Positions 8,616 to 19,590 of a DNA stretch of 64,000 nucleotides are shown here, one piece after another (the first letter of the stretch is position 1; every line of letters starts with the position of its first letter). The notes under the pieces were generated by a model. It ran no database searches and was not told the DNA's origin. It was given only the letters and a program-made list of their open reading frames with translations. A program made the position numbers and the translations under genes. Source of the stretch: Hyphomicrobiales bacterium (lineage in GTDB: Bacteria > Pseudomonadota > Alphaproteobacteria > Rhizobiales > Beijerinckiaceae); the NCBI GenBank assembly GCA_026400535.1, contig JAPLOU010000043.1, forward strand, positions 115,729 through 179,728. The letters run 5' to 3'.

Positions 8616-10418
8616 TCAGCTTCTCCCGAACAGCCTGTCGATATCGCTGAGTTTCAGCTCGACATAGGTCGGGCGGCCGTGATTGCACTGGCCGGACATC
8701 GGCGTGGCCTCCATGTCCCGGAGCAGCGCATCCATTTCCTCGGGGCGAAGCCGACGGCCGGCCCGTACGGAGTTATGGCAGGCCATCGTGGCCAGCACGT
8801 GGTCCAGCCTGTTGCCCAGCCTGCTGACGCCATCATCGGCCAGGGCATCGGCGACATCATGCACAAGCTGCCTGAGATTGCCGCCGGCAAGTTCGGTCGG
8901 CGCCTCGCGGACCAGCACGGCGCCGGGCCCGAAGGGCTCGATGGCCAGGCCCAAGCCCTCAAGTTCGGAGGCTGCCGCAGCGAGCCGGTCGGCATCCACA
9001 GGGTCAAGTTCGACGACCTCCGGGACCAGCAGCATCTGGCGCGCGATGCCCTGTCCGGCGCGCGCCGCCTTGAGGCGCTCGTAAACCAGCCTTTCATGGG
9101 CCGCGTGCTGATCGACGATGATGACGCCATCGGCGGTTTGCGTGACAATATAGTTGCCATGGAGCTGGGCCCGCGCGACACCGAGCGGGAAGGCTGCGGC
9201 ATGCAGTGCCGTGTCGTCCGTGCTGGCACGTGCATCCACGCTTGGCTGCGCCGCAAGGTCCAGCCCGTGCTGTCGCCTCTCGGCAAGGCCCGAAGTGGCC
9301 GGCACGGCCTGATGGGTGCCGTTCCAGCCAAAACTGACCGGCCCACGTCTTGGCTCAGGTGTCCGGAACAGTCCGCGCATGGCGTCGAGGGCGCGCGTAC
9401 CACCGGTCGTGGCGGCACGATGGCCCGTGCGCGCCAGCGCCTCGCGGATCGCATTGATGACGAGGCCGCGCACCAGCGGCGCATCGCGGAAGCGTACCTC
9501 GCTCTTGGCAGGATGAACGTTCACATCGACCTGGGATGGCTCACATATCACGCCAAGCGCGATCGAGGGGTAGCGATCGCCCGCCAGCACATCGGCATAG
9601 GCCCCGCGCACGGCCGAGAGCAGCAGCCGGTCCTTCACCGGGCGGCCATTGACCGACAGGTGGATGGCGGCGGCGTTGCCACGATTGAAGGTCGGCAGGC
9701 CAGCAAAGCCGGTGATGGTCACCCCCTCGCGGGCGGCATCAACGCCCACGGCGTTGTCCGGGAACTCGCGGCCGAGAATGCGGGCCAAACGCGCCAGAGA
9801 GCCCGCTTCGCCCTCCCCTTCGCGCGGGAAGATGAACGGAGTCAGATGATCGCCTGCCAACGAAAACCGCACATCGGGATGGCACAGGGCCAGCCGACGT
9901 ACCACCTCGGCAACGGCAAGGGCCTCCGAACGATCCGACTTGAGGAACTTCAGCCGGGCCGGCGTGGCGTGGAAAAGATCGGTGACCTCGATGCGGGTGC
10001 CCTTTGCAGCGGCAGCGGGGCGAACCTCACCTTTCTGCCCGGCATTGATCGTGAGGGCTGCGCCCCTGTCAGCGTCTGCTGTGCGGGTGAGGATGTCGAG
10101 CCGCGCGACCGAGCCGATCGAGGGCAGCGCCTCGCCACGGAAGCCGAGCGTGCTGATGGCGAACAGATCACCGGTCGGCAGTTTCGAGGTGGCGTGGCGT
10201 TCGACGCTCAGATAAAGATCGTCCGGCCCCATCCCGGCCCCGTCATCGACCACGCGGATCAGCCGGCGCCCGCCTGCCTCGATGGTCACATCAATGGAGC
10301 GGGCGCCCGCATCCAGCGCATTCTCGACCAGTTCCTTGACCGCCGCAGCCGGTCGCTCGATCACCTCGCCGGCCGCGATCTGATCGACCAGAACCGGATC
10401 GAGACGGCGGACGGCCAT
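8616..10418 (-). CDS. mutL: DNA mismatch repair protein MutL
   Basis: A 600-residue MutL with the N-terminal GHKL ATPase (ELVENALDAGA with the Mg-binding Asn, DDGAGM, RGEAL) and a C-terminal dimerisation/endonuclease domain. The metal-dependent nicking motif DQHA-x2-E-x4-E is present as DQHAAHERLVYE, and the C-terminal CNHGRPT box supports this. Such MutL proteins nick the daughter strand themselves, in bacteria without MutH. It is directly followed downstream-to-upstream by the M16 peptidase genes, its ATG lying 3 bases after the M16 stop, so co-transcription is likely. Confidence 0.95.
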   Translation of the reverse strand: MAVRRLDPVLVDQIAAGEVIERPAAAVKELVENALDAGARSIDVTIEAGGRRLIRVVDDGAGMGPDDLYLSVERHATSKLPTGDLFAISTLGFRGEALPSIGSVARLDILTRTADADRGAALTINAGQKGEVRPAAAAKGTRIEVTDLFHATPARLKFLKSDRSEALAVAEVVRRLALCHPDVRFSLAGDHLTPFIFPREGEGEAGSLARLARILGREFPDNAVGVDAAREGVTITGFAGLPTFNRGNAAAIHLSVNGRPVKDRLLLSAVRGAYADVLAGDRYPSIALGVICEPSQVDVNVHPAKSEVRFRDAPLVRGLVINAIREALARTGHRAATTGGTRALDAMRGLFRTPEPRRGPVSFGWNGTHQAVPATSGLAERRQHGLDLAAQPSVDARASTDDTALHAAAFPLGVARAQLHGNYIVTQTADGVIIVDQHAAHERLVYERLKAARAGQGIARQMLLVPEVVELDPVDADRLAAAASELEGLGLAIEPFGPGAVLVREAPTELAGGNLRQLVHDVADALADDGVSRLGNRLDHVLATMACHNSVRAGRRLRPEEMDALLRDMEATPMSGQCNHGRPTYVELKLSDIDRLFGRS

Positions 10419-10421
10419 GGC

Positions 10422-11705
10422 TCAGCCCAGCCCGACCGGCTGGCCAACCGCCACCACAAGCTGGCGATCGCCGCCATACAGGCGGTCTGCAACGCGCATG
10501 GCATCATCCATGGTCACCGCCCGGAACAGGTCGTTGCGGCGCACGGTGTAGTCGATGCCCAGATCCTGGATGGCGAAGGACAGGAGCTGGCTCGCGATCT
10601 TCGACGAGGTGTCGAAGCGCAAGGGAAAGGAGCCGATCAGGTAGTCCTTGGCTTCTTTCAGTTCATCCGCCGTCGGTCCGGCCTTGGCGAGCGACCTCAT
10701 TTCGCTCCGCATGACATCGAGCGATTCAGCGACGCGGTCATTCTTCGTCGCGGTCACGCCAACATGGATGGCCGCGTGGCGCATGCTGACCAGCGCGCTG
10801 GACACGCCATAGGCGAGGCCACGCTTCTCGCGCACCTCCCGAAAGAGCCGCGAGGTGAAGGCCGACCCGCCAAGCACGTGATTGACGATCTCTGCGGCGA
10901 TATAGTCTGGATCGGTGCGCAAGAGCCCCGGCGCGCCATAGCGCAGTGCGGTCTGCGGCACATCCATCCCGGTGATCCGGACCTCGCCGAGACCGGCAAT
11001 CGTTGTCATCGCCGGCGGAACCAGCACGCTGTCGGCAGCCAAGGGGCCGAAGAGCTCGTCGAGCGCCGCGATCAGTTCGGCTTCCGTGATGTCCCCCACC
11101 GCCACGACCCGCAGGTCCTTGCGCTGGAACAGGTTCTTCACCAGCGCCTTGAGGTCAGAGCCCTCGATGGCCGTTACACTGGCCAGCGTGCCGCGCGTCT
11201 GCTGGCCGTAGGGATGGCCAGGAAAGGCGATCGACGAGAAAGCGCGCCGGGCGATGCTGTCGGGATCCTGCTCCTCGCGACGCAAGCCGGCGCTGATCTG
11301 CGCCTTGACCCGTGTCACGGCATCATCGTCGAAGCGCGGCTTGTGCAGCGCGAGCGCGAGCAGCCGAAAGGCCTCGGCGCGGTGTTCGCGCAACGTCTTC
11401 AGCGAGCCGCGGAACTCGTCGCGATCAGCCGAGAACGACAATTCGATGGCATGATCGGCCAGCGCGTTCTGGAAGGCCTCCGCGTCGAGGGCGCCGGCGC
11501 CTTCGTCGAGCAGGCCCGAGACGAGGTTGAGCGCACCGGCCTTGCCGGCAGGATCATGGCTGGCCCCGTGCAGGAAGGCAAAATCGAGCGCGATCAGCGG
11601 CAGGTTCCGGTCCTCGACCAGCCAGGCGGTGACGCCGCAGGCAGCCGTCACGGTGCGGATTGCTGGGCCGGTGTGGCCGACGAGGGTGTTTGCGGTCATG
11701 GTCAT
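10422..11705 (-). CDS. M16 family peptidase, non-catalytic partner subunit
   Basis: This ~427-residue protein has the two-domain pitrilysin/M16 fold, with the conserved C-terminal segment FREVREKRGLAYGVSSALV and a YxxxxGSFPLRFDT stretch. The HxxEH zinc motif expected near the N-terminus is absent: at that position it reads LVSGLLDEGAG. This is normal for the inactive half of heterodimeric bacterial M16B peptidases, whose active half is the adjacent upstream gene. I choose Met 11705; the ORF track begins 7 codons earlier and Met 11699 is also possible. Likely periplasmic or cytoplasmic; no clear signal peptide. Confidence 0.86.
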   Translation of the reverse strand: MTMTANTLVGHTGPAIRTVTAACGVTAWLVEDRNLPLIALDFAFLHGASHDPAGKAGALNLVSGLLDEGAGALDAEAFQNALADHAIELSFSADRDEFRGSLKTLREHRAEAFRLLALALHKPRFDDDAVTRVKAQISAGLRREEQDPDSIARRAFSSIAFPGHPYGQQTRGTLASVTAIEGSDLKALVKNLFQRKDLRVVAVGDITEAELIAALDELFGPLAADSVLVPPAMTTIAGLGEVRITGMDVPQTALRYGAPGLLRTDPDYIAAEIVNHVLGGSAFTSRLFREVREKRGLAYGVSSALVSMRHAAIHVGVTATKNDRVAESLDVMRSEMRSLAKAGPTADELKEAKDYLIGSFPLRFDTSSKIASQLLSFAIQDLGIDYTVRRNDLFRAVTMDDAMRVADRLYGGDRQLVVAVGQPVGLG

Positions 11706-11784
11706 CTGAATACGTCCAATGGGCACCGCCGGCAGGTGCAGCCGTCTGTGGCGATGCTGGGCATCAACGAGCCTTGCGGCCCCG

Positions 11785-13098
11785 TCAGTCCGCGCCTGTC
11801 AACTTGCCGGTCACGCCACGCCTGAGGTCGATATGCTTGCGAATGGCAGCCGTAACAGCCGCGGCGCTGACCTTGGCCATCCGGTCCGGCCAGCTTTCGA
11901 TATCGGCGATGCTGTCCCCGACGCACAGCGACGACCCATACAGGCGGGCAAGGCTGGACTGGCTGTCGCGGTTGTAGATCGTGTCGGCAATCAGGCGCGT
12001 GCGCGAGCGCCGCATCTCGGCTTCGGTGGGTCCGCTCTGCTGGAACCGCGCGATCGCTTCCGACAGGGCGGCCTCAAGTTCGTCGAGCGTCGCCGTCTCG
12101 GTCGGCGCAGCACTGAAGGAAATCCGGCCGGAATCGAGCATCGAGCCCCAGTACGACCCGCCCATGTGTGATGCAATCTTCCGGTCGACCACCAGCTCAC
12201 GATAGAGCCGCGAGGTTGCGCCGCCACCCATGATGTCGAGGGCCAGATCGAGGGCGAAGGCCTCGTCGCCTTCGGCATTGCCATAATTGGGGGCAACGAA
12301 CTGACGGTAGAGGATTGGCTGGCGCACGCGCGGATCCGCCACGATGATGGTTCTCGCGGCACGCGCCGGCGGCTCGGCCAGGCGCTTGCGCGCTGGCTTT
12401 GCTCCAGTGGACGCGATCGGGCCGTAGATCCGGCCGGCAAGCTCGCGGACCTCATCGGCCGCGACATCGCCGGCGACGATCAGGATGGCATTGTCCGGCG
12501 TGTAGAAGCGCCTGTAGTAGGCGAAGGCGTCGGCATGTTCGAGGCTGGCGATCTCATGCTCCCAGCCGATCACCGGCAGGCCATAGGGATGATGCATGTA
12601 CAGGGCAGCGGTCATCTCCTCGGATAACTGCGCGCCCGGGTCGGCATCGACGCGCATGCGACGCTCTTCGAGGACGACATCGCGCTCGGGTGCCACCACT
12701 GCCTCGTCGAAGGACAGCCCGGTCATGCGATCGGCCTCGTAGTCCATCACCGCCGGCAGGTGCTCCTTGGCCACGCGCTGGAAATAGGCGGTGTAGTCGT
12801 AGGAGGTGAAGGCATTTTCCTGCCCGCCGAGCCCCGCCAACTGGCGCGAGAAGGCCCCGGCCGGATACCTCGCCGTGCCCTTGAACATGAGATGCTCGAG
12901 GAAATGGGCGATGCCTGACTTGCCGGCCGGATCATCCGCAGAGCCATTGCGGTACCAGACCATGTGCGTGACGACAGGGGCGCGGCGATCGGGGATCACG
13001 ACGACCTGAAGCCCGTTGTCGAGATTGAACGCCTCGACGCGCGGTGCTGCGCCGGCGGCGGCTGGTTGGCCGGACTGGCCGTATTCAGCAACACTCAT
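11785..13098 (-). CDS. M16 family zinc metallopeptidase, catalytic subunit
   Basis: The zinc-binding inverted motif HFLEH is at about residue 65 (GKSGIAHFLEHLMFKGT), with the downstream Glu ligand region typical of pitrilysin/insulinase peptidases. It has the usual tandem beta-alpha domains and a total of 437 residues. It lies just upstream of the inactive M16 partner with an 80-base gap, so the two probably form an active heterodimer that degrades small peptides. The start at Met 13098 (SVAEYGQ) is preferred; the ORF track has 12 more residues. No obvious signal peptide. Confidence 0.88.
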   Translation of the reverse strand: MSVAEYGQSGQPAAAGAAPRVEAFNLDNGLQVVVIPDRRAPVVTHMVWYRNGSADDPAGKSGIAHFLEHLMFKGTARYPAGAFSRQLAGLGGQENAFTSYDYTAYFQRVAKEHLPAVMDYEADRMTGLSFDEAVVAPERDVVLEERRMRVDADPGAQLSEEMTAALYMHHPYGLPVIGWEHEIASLEHADAFAYYRRFYTPDNAILIVAGDVAADEVRELAGRIYGPIASTGAKPARKRLAEPPARAARTIIVADPRVRQPILYRQFVAPNYGNAEGDEAFALDLALDIMGGGATSRLYRELVVDRKIASHMGGSYWGSMLDSGRISFSAAPTETATLDELEAALSEAIARFQQSGPTEAEMRRSRTRLIADTIYNRDSQSSLARLYGSSLCVGDSIADIESWPDRMAKVSAAAVTAAIRKHIDLRRGVTGKLTGAD

Positions 13099-13235
13099 CA
13101 TGACACCTGCGGAAACGTTGCGGCCCAGAATCAAGGCGTAACCGGATCATCATATAGGAACCCCGGATGACATCGTCATCCGGCGCAAGCCTGATAACGG
13201 AGCGAGATACCGCAGATTGCAGTCACATCCGCCGA

Positions 13236-13934
13236 TCACCGTCTCGCGTTCTGGCGGTTGAAGTCGTTGATCCCGAGTTCCCTGTCGCGCTCGCTGAAGA
13301 TCGGGGCGGTCTTGGGGGCGTCGACGCGCTGCGTCGCCGCACGATAGCCAGCCGGCGGCTCGCTCAGGTAGCGCCTCGGCGGCTCAGCGCCGATCGGGCG
13401 CTCATTGGCGCGTTGCTTCGCGCGCGCGTCCTGCTCGCGCATCTGACGCATCGGATCATACATCATCGTCGACCCGCCGGCGCGGTCGTCAAGGATCGAG
13501 CCCTGACCACCAAGCGGCCCGGTGGCCGGCGCAGGCCCGCTGCTGCGGACGCGGGCGAGTTCATCCGGGCTCAGACGCATACGACCGACATTGTCGTCAT
13601 TGTTGCGGCTCTTGTCCGACAACAGATAGCCCAGAACGCCGTCATCCTGGGCGGCGGACCTGCGGCGCTTGTCCGGATCGATCGGCCAGTTGGCGCGGGC
13701 GCGGGCCGCCTCGCGTTCCTGCGGCGTTGGCAGCGTCGACTTCGGAGGCACGACGAGCGGTGCGCGCTCGCGATAATCGATCTCCGGAGTGGAGCTGCCG
13801 CCACCGAGCAGCGAAGCAAAAATCCCGGCAAGCCCGGACGGGCCTTCCTGGGCATGGGCCGGAACCTGGACCATGACCACGCCAAGACCGAGAAGGGCCG
13901 CTGCGGTCCGCCGCATCACCTGCACCTGAATCAT
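13236..13934 (-). CDS. Hypothetical exported protein between lspA and M16 peptidases
   Basis: A 232-residue protein with a clear Sec signal peptide (RRTAAALLGLGVVMVQV, cleavage after AHA). The mature part is Pro/Arg-rich, with EIDYRERAPLVVPP, and a C-terminal ERDRELGINDFNRQ. The ORF track starts far upstream inside lspA; Met 13934 is better because AGGATGG precedes it. I do not recognise the family with certainty; its position beside lspA resembles the DUF3035 proteins found there in other Alphaproteobacteria. No Cys follows the signal, so it is not an obvious lipoprotein. Confidence 0.6.
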   Translation of the reverse strand: MIQVQVMRRTAAALLGLGVVMVQVPAHAQEGPSGLAGIFASLLGGGSSTPEIDYRERAPLVVPPKSTLPTPQEREAARARANWPIDPDKRRRSAAQDDGVLGYLLSDKSRNNDDNVGRMRLSPDELARVRSSGPAPATGPLGGQGSILDDRAGGSTMMYDPMRQMREQDARAKQRANERPIGAEPPRRYLSEPPAGYRAATQRVDAPKTAPIFSERDRELGINDFNRQNARR

Positions 13935-13989
13935 CTGCCGTCCATCCTGTCCAACGCCTGAGCGGCCATGCCATCCGCTTGCGGCAAAC

Positions 13990-14532
13990 TCAAGGCACCC
14001 CGGCCTTGCTGACGCCCTTGCGCCATTCGCTTGCGACGCTGTCATACAACAGAGCAGCCACGCCGACAACAATGGCAGCATCAGCGATGTTGAAGACATA
14101 CCAGCTGAACCCGCCCCAGTGCAGATGGACGAAGTCCGCGACCGCCCCATAGGCGATCCGGTCGATGACGTTGCCGAGCGCGCCGCCGATGATCAGCCCG
14201 AGCGCCAGCGCCTCCATCCGCCGCGCGGACCGCCTGAGCCACAAGCCCAGCCAGATTGATGCCGCAACCGACAGCATCACCAGCGCCCAGCGGCCAACAT
14301 CGCTCGACTGCTGGAACAGGCCGTAGGAAATGCCGCGGTTCCAGACCATGACGAAATCCATGAAGGGCAGAAGCGGCCATGGCCCGGTATCTTCCAGCCG
14401 GACCACGAACAGGATCCAGAGCTTGGAGATCTGGTCCGCCACGAAGACCGTCAGCGCCGTGACGACGCCAAAGCGTACCCCTTCGCCCGCTGGCGCGGCC
14501 CCGGCGGCCGCGTTGGCTGGCTCGCCGGTCAT
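13990..14532 (-). CDS. lspA: Lipoprotein signal peptidase (signal peptidase II)
   Basis: LspA cleaves signal peptides of diacylglyceryl-modified prolipoproteins in the inner membrane. The protein shows four hydrophobic segments and both catalytic regions: NRGISYGLF, then GALGNVIDRI and FNIADAAI with the two Asp residues of the aspartyl dyad. From Met 14532 it is 180 residues, the usual length; the ORF-track start adds 48 residues that lie inside ileS. The start codon overlaps the ileS stop (ATGATGA), so translation is coupled. Confidence 0.93.
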   Translation of the reverse strand: MTGEPANAAAGAAPAGEGVRFGVVTALTVFVADQISKLWILFVVRLEDTGPWPLLPFMDFVMVWNRGISYGLFQQSSDVGRWALVMLSVAASIWLGLWLRRSARRMEALALGLIIGGALGNVIDRIAYGAVADFVHLHWGGFSWYVFNIADAAIVVGVAALLYDSVASEWRKGVSKAGVP

Positions 14533-17500
14533 CATGGTCCTGCGGCCTCGCGCTCGCGCAGCGCCTGCGCGTCGCGGGGCGTGATGTCCGGATAGGCCGG
14601 ATCGGCGGTGGCGGGATCGAAATACTTCCAGGAGCGGGCGCATTTGATGCCATCGGCGCGCCGGAAGACGACGCAAACGCCTTTCACGTCATCGATCCGG
14701 AAGGCATCGGCAGGGCCCTCACCCGCCTCGATCCGGATGGCGGAGGTGATCGACACCTCGGCCAGATCGACGCCGGTCAGGGCCGCCAGCAGGTCCGCGT
14801 CGGCGATCCAGACGTGCGGTGCAGCTTCGAGCGACGAGCCGATGACCTTGGCCGCGCGCTGACGTTCGAGCGCGCCGGTGACGACACGGCGGACCTTGCG
14901 GACGGCTTCCCATTTGGCGTCGAGCGCATCATCGCGCCAGCAGGACGGCAGCTCGGCGAAGGTCTCCAGATGCACGGAGCCACCAGTCTGTTTCAGTGAC
15001 GGATACCGTTCCAGCCAGGCCTCCTCGGCGGTAAAGACCAGGATCGGCGCCAGCCAGACCGTGATGCTGTTGAACAGATGGTCGACCACGGTGAGCGCCG
15101 ACCTGCGGATATGGCTGGAGGCCGGATCGCAATACAGCGCGTCCTTGCGCACGTCGAAATAGAAGGCCGAAAGGTCAGCCGTCATGAATTGCGACAGAAG
15201 CGCGATGACCTTCTTGTAGTCGTAGGCTGCGTAGGCCGCCTTGACCTGCCCGTCGAGCTCGCTGAGCCGGTGCAGCATCAGCCGCTCAAGCTCGGGCATC
15301 GAGGCCACCCCCGTGAGGCGTTCGGCCTCGTCGACATGCGCCAGCGTGCCGAGCATCCAGCGGATCGTGTTGCGCAGCTTGCGGTAGGTCTCCTGCATGG
15401 TCTTCAGGATTTCCGGGCCGATGCGCTGATCGTCGGAATAATCGACCGAGGCGACCCAGAGGCGCAGGATGTCGGCCCCCGACTCGGCGATGACCTTCTG
15501 CGGCGCGACCACGTTGCCGAGCGACTTCGACATTTTCTGGCCCTTCTCATCCATGGTGAAGCCATGGGTCAGCACCACGTCGAAGGGCGGGCGGCCGCGC
15601 GTGCCACAGCTCTCGATCAGCGAGGAATGGAACCAGCCGCGATGCTGGTCCGAGCCTTCGAGATACATCACCGTGTCGCGCCCGCCATCGACCTTGCGCT
15701 TCGTTCCGGCGAGATCGGGGAAGTGCACCGCGTCTTCCAGCACATAGGCATGGGTCGAGCCTGAATCGAACCAGACGTCGAGCACGTCGTTGACCTTCTC
15801 GAAGTCAGCCGCCCGATAGCCGAAGGGATCGAGGAACCGCGCGCCGTCGGCGCTGGCGAACCATGCGTCGCCGCCATCCTGTTCGAAGGCCTCGCCAATG
15901 GCGCGGTTGACCCGCTCATCGCGCAGGATGTCGCCGTCCCTGAGGCCGTGGGCCGGAAGGTCATGCCGCGCCACGAACACGGTGATCGGCACGCCCCAGG
16001 CGCGCTGGCGCGAGACGACCCAATCGGGCTTGGCCTCGATCATGCCGCGGATGCGGTTCTCGCCCGAGGCCGGCACCCATTCGGTCGCCCTGATGCCGGC
16101 CAGCGAGGCTTCGCGCAAGGTCGGCATGGCGCCGCCTGCGGCGAATGGCTTGTCCATCGCGATGAACCATTGCGGTGTATTGCGGAAGATGACCGGCTTC
16201 TTGGAGCGCCAGGAGTGCGGATACGGGTGCTTGAGACTGCCGCGCGCGAACAGACGACCTGCGTCGATCAACGCCTTGATGACCGCCTCGTTGGCGTCGC
16301 CCTTGTCGCCCTTGTCGGTGATGACCGAGCGACCCTCAAAACCGGGAGCATCCTTCGTATAGAGCCCGTCCGGGCCGACCGTGTAGGGGATTTCGGTCGG
16401 GATCCCATGGGTGCGCAGCATTGCCTGGGTGTCCGCGCGCATCCAGATGTCGAAGTCCTCGCGGCCATGGCCGGGCGCGGTGTGCACGAAGCCGGTGCCG
16501 GCGTCATCCGTCACATGCTCGCCGTCGAGCAGGGGAACGTCGAAGTCATAGCCCTGGCCCGCGAGGGGATGGATGCAGGTTGCCCCATGGAGCGCATCGG
16601 CAGGGACCGCACACATCCGCTCAAGGGTTAGCCTTGCCTGACCTTGTACCGACTCTGCGAGCTTGTCAGCCAGGATATAGCGCTCACCAGGTCGAGGCCC
16701 GAAGCCGCGCTCGTTCGCGGTCACTTCATACAGGCCATAACCGATCTTGTTGTGAAAACAGATCGCACGATTACCGGGGATGGTCCAAGGCGTTGTTGTC
16801 CAAATCAGGACCGAAGCGGACTGGAACACGTCCGAGCGCGCAAGAGCGCCTTGCATCGACGCTGATCCCGCGCCCCCACTGCCCATGCTGGCAACAGGAA
16901 ACGCCACCCAGACCATGTCGCTCTGATAGTCGTGATACTCGATCTCGGCTTCGGCCAGCGCGGTGCGCTCGACGACGCTCCACATCACCGGCTTTGAGCC
17001 GCGATAGAGCAGGCCGTTCATCGAGAACTTCATCAGTTCGCGCGCAATCCGGGCCTCGGCCGGATAGGTCATGGTGAGGTAGGGCTTGTCCCAGTCACCC
17101 TCGACGCCCAGGCGCTTGAACTGCTCGCGCTGCACGCCGACCCAATGCTCGGCGAAGGCCCGGCATTCCTTGCGGAACTCGATCAGCGGCACCTCATCCT
17201 TGTTCCTGCCCTTGGCGCGGTACTGCTCCTCGATTTTCCATTCAATCGGCAGGCCGTGGCAGTCCCAGCCCGGCACATAGTTGGAGTCATAGCCGGCCAT
17301 CTGGGCGGAGCGGACCACCAGATCCTTCAGGATCTTGTTCAGCGCGTGGCCGATGTGGATGTCGCCGTTGGCGTAAGGAGGGCCATCGTGCAGCACGAAG
17401 CGGTCGCGGCCCCTGGCAGCCTGCCGGAGCTGGCCGTAGAGCTTGGTCGCGGCCCAGCGTTCGAGCAGGGCCGGCTCGCGCTGGGGCAGGCCAGCACGCA

Positions 17501-17582
17501 TCGGGAAATCGGTCTGCGGCAGATTGAGCGTGGCGGAATAATCGCGCGCCTCACCGGCTGTGGTCTTGGGTGCATCGGTCAT
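14532..17582 (-). CDS. ileS: Isoleucyl-tRNA synthetase
   Basis: A class I synthetase of 1016 residues charging tRNA-Ile. The HIGH motif reads HIGHALN near residue 78 and the KMSKS loop is intact ([12 protein letters not shown]). The editing (CP1) domain includes [13 protein letters not shown], and [12 protein letters not shown] is typical of the family. A short Gly/Ser-rich insertion ([12 protein letters not shown]) precedes the WTTTPW motif. It is the first gene of an ileS-lspA unit on the minus strand; about 200 bases upstream (17583-17781) separate it from the chemoreceptor gene and must hold its promoter. Confidence 0.97.
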   Translation of the reverse strand: MTDAPKTTAGEARDYSATLNLPQTDFPMRAGLPQREPALLERWAATKLYGQLRQAARGRDRFVLHDGPPYANGDIHIGHALNKILKDLVVRSAQMAGYDSNYVPGWDCHGLPIEWKIEEQYRAKGRNKDEVPLIEFRKECRAFAEHWVGVQREQFKRLGVEGDWDKPYLTMTYPAEARIARELMKFSMNGLLYRGSKPVMWSVVERTALAEAEIEYHDYQSDMVWVAFPVASMGSGGAGSASMQGALARSDVFQSASVLIWTTTPWTIPGNRAICFHNKIGYGLYEVTANERGFGPRPGERYILADKLAESVQGQARLTLERMCAVPADALHGATCIHPLAGQGYDFDVPLLDGEHVTDDAGTGFVHTAPGHGREDFDIWMRADTQAMLRTHGIPTEIPYTVGPDGLYTKDAPGFEGRSVITDKGDKGDANEAVIKALIDAGRLFARGSLKHPYPHSWRSKKPVIFRNTPQWFIAMDKPFAAGGAMPTLREASLAGIRATEWVPASGENRIRGMIEAKPDWVVSRQRAWGVPITVFVARHDLPAHGLRDGDILRDERVNRAIGEAFEQDGGDAWFASADGARFLDPFGYRAADFEKVNDVLDVWFDSGSTHAYVLEDAVHFPDLAGTKRKVDGGRDTVMYLEGSDQHRGWFHSSLIESCGTRGRPPFDVVLTHGFTMDEKGQKMSKSLGNVVAPQKVIAESGADILRLWVASVDYSDDQRIGPEILKTMQETYRKLRNTIRWMLGTLAHVDEAERLTGVASMPELERLMLHRLSELDGQVKAAYAAYDYKKVIALLSQFMTADLSAFYFDVRKDALYCDPASSHIRRSALTVVDHLFNSITVWLAPILVFTAEEAWLERYPSLKQTGGSVHLETFAELPSCWRDDALDAKWEAVRKVRRVVTGALERQRAAKVIGSSLEAAPHVWIADADLLAALTGVDLAEVSITSAIRIEAGEGPADAFRIDDVKGVCVVFRRADGIKCARSWKYFDPATADPAYPDITPRDAQALREREAAGP

Positions 17583-17781
17583 GGCTGTTCACTGGACTGG
17601 AATGATCGGGTCAGCGCGAGGCTGGCGGCATAACGGCAATCCCGGCCCGCCGGCGCCCGTCACAGGGCGCGAGGGACCGGGCCGGTAATTCGCAAGGCTG
17701 CGGCGGATTGCCTGTGGCGATGACACATCATGGCGCGTCCATAGCACCGGCGCGCACGCTGCGGAAGGGCGCACCGCCGTC

Positions 17782-19500
17782 TCAGGCAGCCTTGATGCTG
17801 CAGATGTGATGGCTGATCGCCTTGCGCAGCGTCTCGGCGGTCTCGACCACGCGGTCGGCCACCTGTTCGAGGTCGGAGGCTGCGAAGGAGGTCTTGCTCG
17901 AGGCCGCATCGACGGCGACGATGGCGTTGTTCACATCCGTGCTGGAATTGGCGGCATCCATGATCGAGCGGGCAATCTCCTGGGTGGCCGCGCCCTGCTG
18001 CTCGACCGCGCCCGCGATCGAGATGGTGATCTTGTCGATGGTGGCGATGGTGTCGCCGATGCCGCCAATCGCGCCGACGGCCTGATCGGTCGCCGACTGC
18101 ATCTCCTCGACCTGGCGGCGGATTTCATCGGTGGCGCGGGCGGTCTGGCTGGCAAGCTGCTTGACCTCCTGGGCGACGACCGCGAAGCCACGCCCGGCCT
18201 CGCCGGCGCGCGCCGCCTCGATGGTCGCGTTCAGCGCCAGTAGGTTGGTCTGCTCGGCGATGCTGGTGATCAGGGTGACCACTTCGCCGATGCGGGCGCT
18301 CGACGAGGCAAGCACGCCGACAAGGCTGCGGGTCTGGTCCATGGCGCTGACGGCCTTGGCCGTGACCGAGGAGCCGCGCGAGATCTGTTGGCTGATGTCG
18401 GCAAGCACCACGTTCAGCTCCTCGGCGGCAGCGGCGGCCGTGCGCACGCTTTCCGACGATCCGGACGACGCGGTGCTGGCGGCGCCGAGCTGCCATGTGG
18501 TCATCTCGGCGGCGCCGCGCAATTGCTCGGCGCTATGGCGCAACACGTTGGTGGAGTCCAGCACGCTGGCGACGGATTCATTGACAACCCTGTTGAGTTC
18601 GCCGGCCGCTGCCTCGAGCGCTCCGGCACGGCGGGTCTGCGCTTCGGTTTCGTGCGCTTTATGCTCGAACATCATCGACTTCTCGATCAGCGAGACCCTG
18701 AGCGCCTCCAGCGAACGGGCCATGACCCCGAAGGCGTCATCACGGGTACGGCCTTCCACGACGGTGGACAGCCTGTCCGCGCCGAGGTCGTTCACCGCCC
18801 GCGCCAAGGCCGACAACGGCCTGAGGCCCCATGTCACCATGAGAAAGCCAAGCACGGCGCCGACACTGGCGAGCATGACGGCAGCCACGATGATACCACG
18901 GTCGATTGCGTCGGCCTGGGCTGACACATCCTCGATGCGCGTGCCGACATGCAGGGCCCCGATGACATCGCCGTCCGCCTGCAGGATCGGCACGAACAGC
19001 GTGTAGTAATCCGTACCGTAGACGCTTCCCTGCCCTCTTGCCACCTGCGCCGACCGCAGCTCGCGGAAGGCATGGTGCGCAGGGCCCAGCGCTTCACCGG
19101 TCGCACGGGTGTTGTCCGGCCGCCGTGTTGTGGTGGAAACCCGTTCGAACTCGCCGCGCGCACGGTCCCATCTGAGCATGGTGACCTTGCCGCCGACGAT
19201 GCTCAAGACCTGATCGACAAAGCGGTGGTCGGAGATGTCGGGAAACGCCGCAACGCGGATGCGATCCACACCCGTCGGGGAATACAGCACCTCGGTACCG
19301 GGATAGGCCCCGCGCATGACATGCGCCGCAACGCGCATCGCAGTGTTCTGGGTCTGCAGAGCCTGCCTGAAAATGCCGCGCTCGACCGACGACACGGCCC
19401 AGGAACTGATCGCGGCGACGCTGGCCGCCACCAGCAAGGCCACACCGATCGCCATCCTGATCCGCAAGGACACGCGCGACATCAAGCCAACCAATTTCAT
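17782..19500 (-). CDS. Methyl-accepting chemotaxis protein with periplasmic Cache sensor
   Basis: A 572-residue chemoreceptor. Order: N-terminal TM ([20 protein letters not shown]), a ~170-residue periplasmic domain resembling a single Cache domain ([15 protein letters not shown]..., [12 protein letters not shown]), a second TM ([20 protein letters not shown]), HAMP, and a long signalling hairpin with the tip sequence [19 protein letters not shown] that contacts CheW/CheA. Start Met 19500 is supported by GAGGAGG. There is no CheB/CheR tethering pentapeptide at the C-terminus. No cheA or cheW is nearby, so it is an orphan receptor; the ligand is unknown. Confidence 0.9.
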   Translation of the reverse strand: MKLVGLMSRVSLRIRMAIGVALLVAASVAAISSWAVSSVERGIFRQALQTQNTAMRVAAHVMRGAYPGTEVLYSPTGVDRIRVAAFPDISDHRFVDQVLSIVGGKVTMLRWDRARGEFERVSTTTRRPDNTRATGEALGPAHHAFRELRSAQVARGQGSVYGTDYYTLFVPILQADGDVIGALHVGTRIEDVSAQADAIDRGIIVAAVMLASVGAVLGFLMVTWGLRPLSALARAVNDLGADRLSTVVEGRTRDDAFGVMARSLEALRVSLIEKSMMFEHKAHETEAQTRRAGALEAAAGELNRVVNESVASVLDSTNVLRHSAEQLRGAAEMTTWQLGAASTASSGSSESVRTAAAAAEELNVVLADISQQISRGSSVTAKAVSAMDQTRSLVGVLASSSARIGEVVTLITSIAEQTNLLALNATIEAARAGEAGRGFAVVAQEVKQLASQTARATDEIRRQVEEMQSATDQAVGAIGGIGDTIATIDKITISIAGAVEQQGAATQEIARSIMDAANSSTDVNNAIVAVDAASSKTSFAASDLEQVADRVVETAETLRKAISHHICSIKAA

Positions 19501-19590
19501 CGCAGAAATGTCCTCCTCGGCAACCGGGAGATTTGATCCAGTTTGGTTAACGAATGGACAACAAACCGGCGCGGCCGGCACGCGATCCGC

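Noticed and set aside
8679-11825. Plus-strand ORF of 1048 codons opposite mutL and the M16 gene
   Set aside because: Antisense shadow produced by GC-rich codon usage; the minus-strand frames carry clear MutL and M16 motifs.
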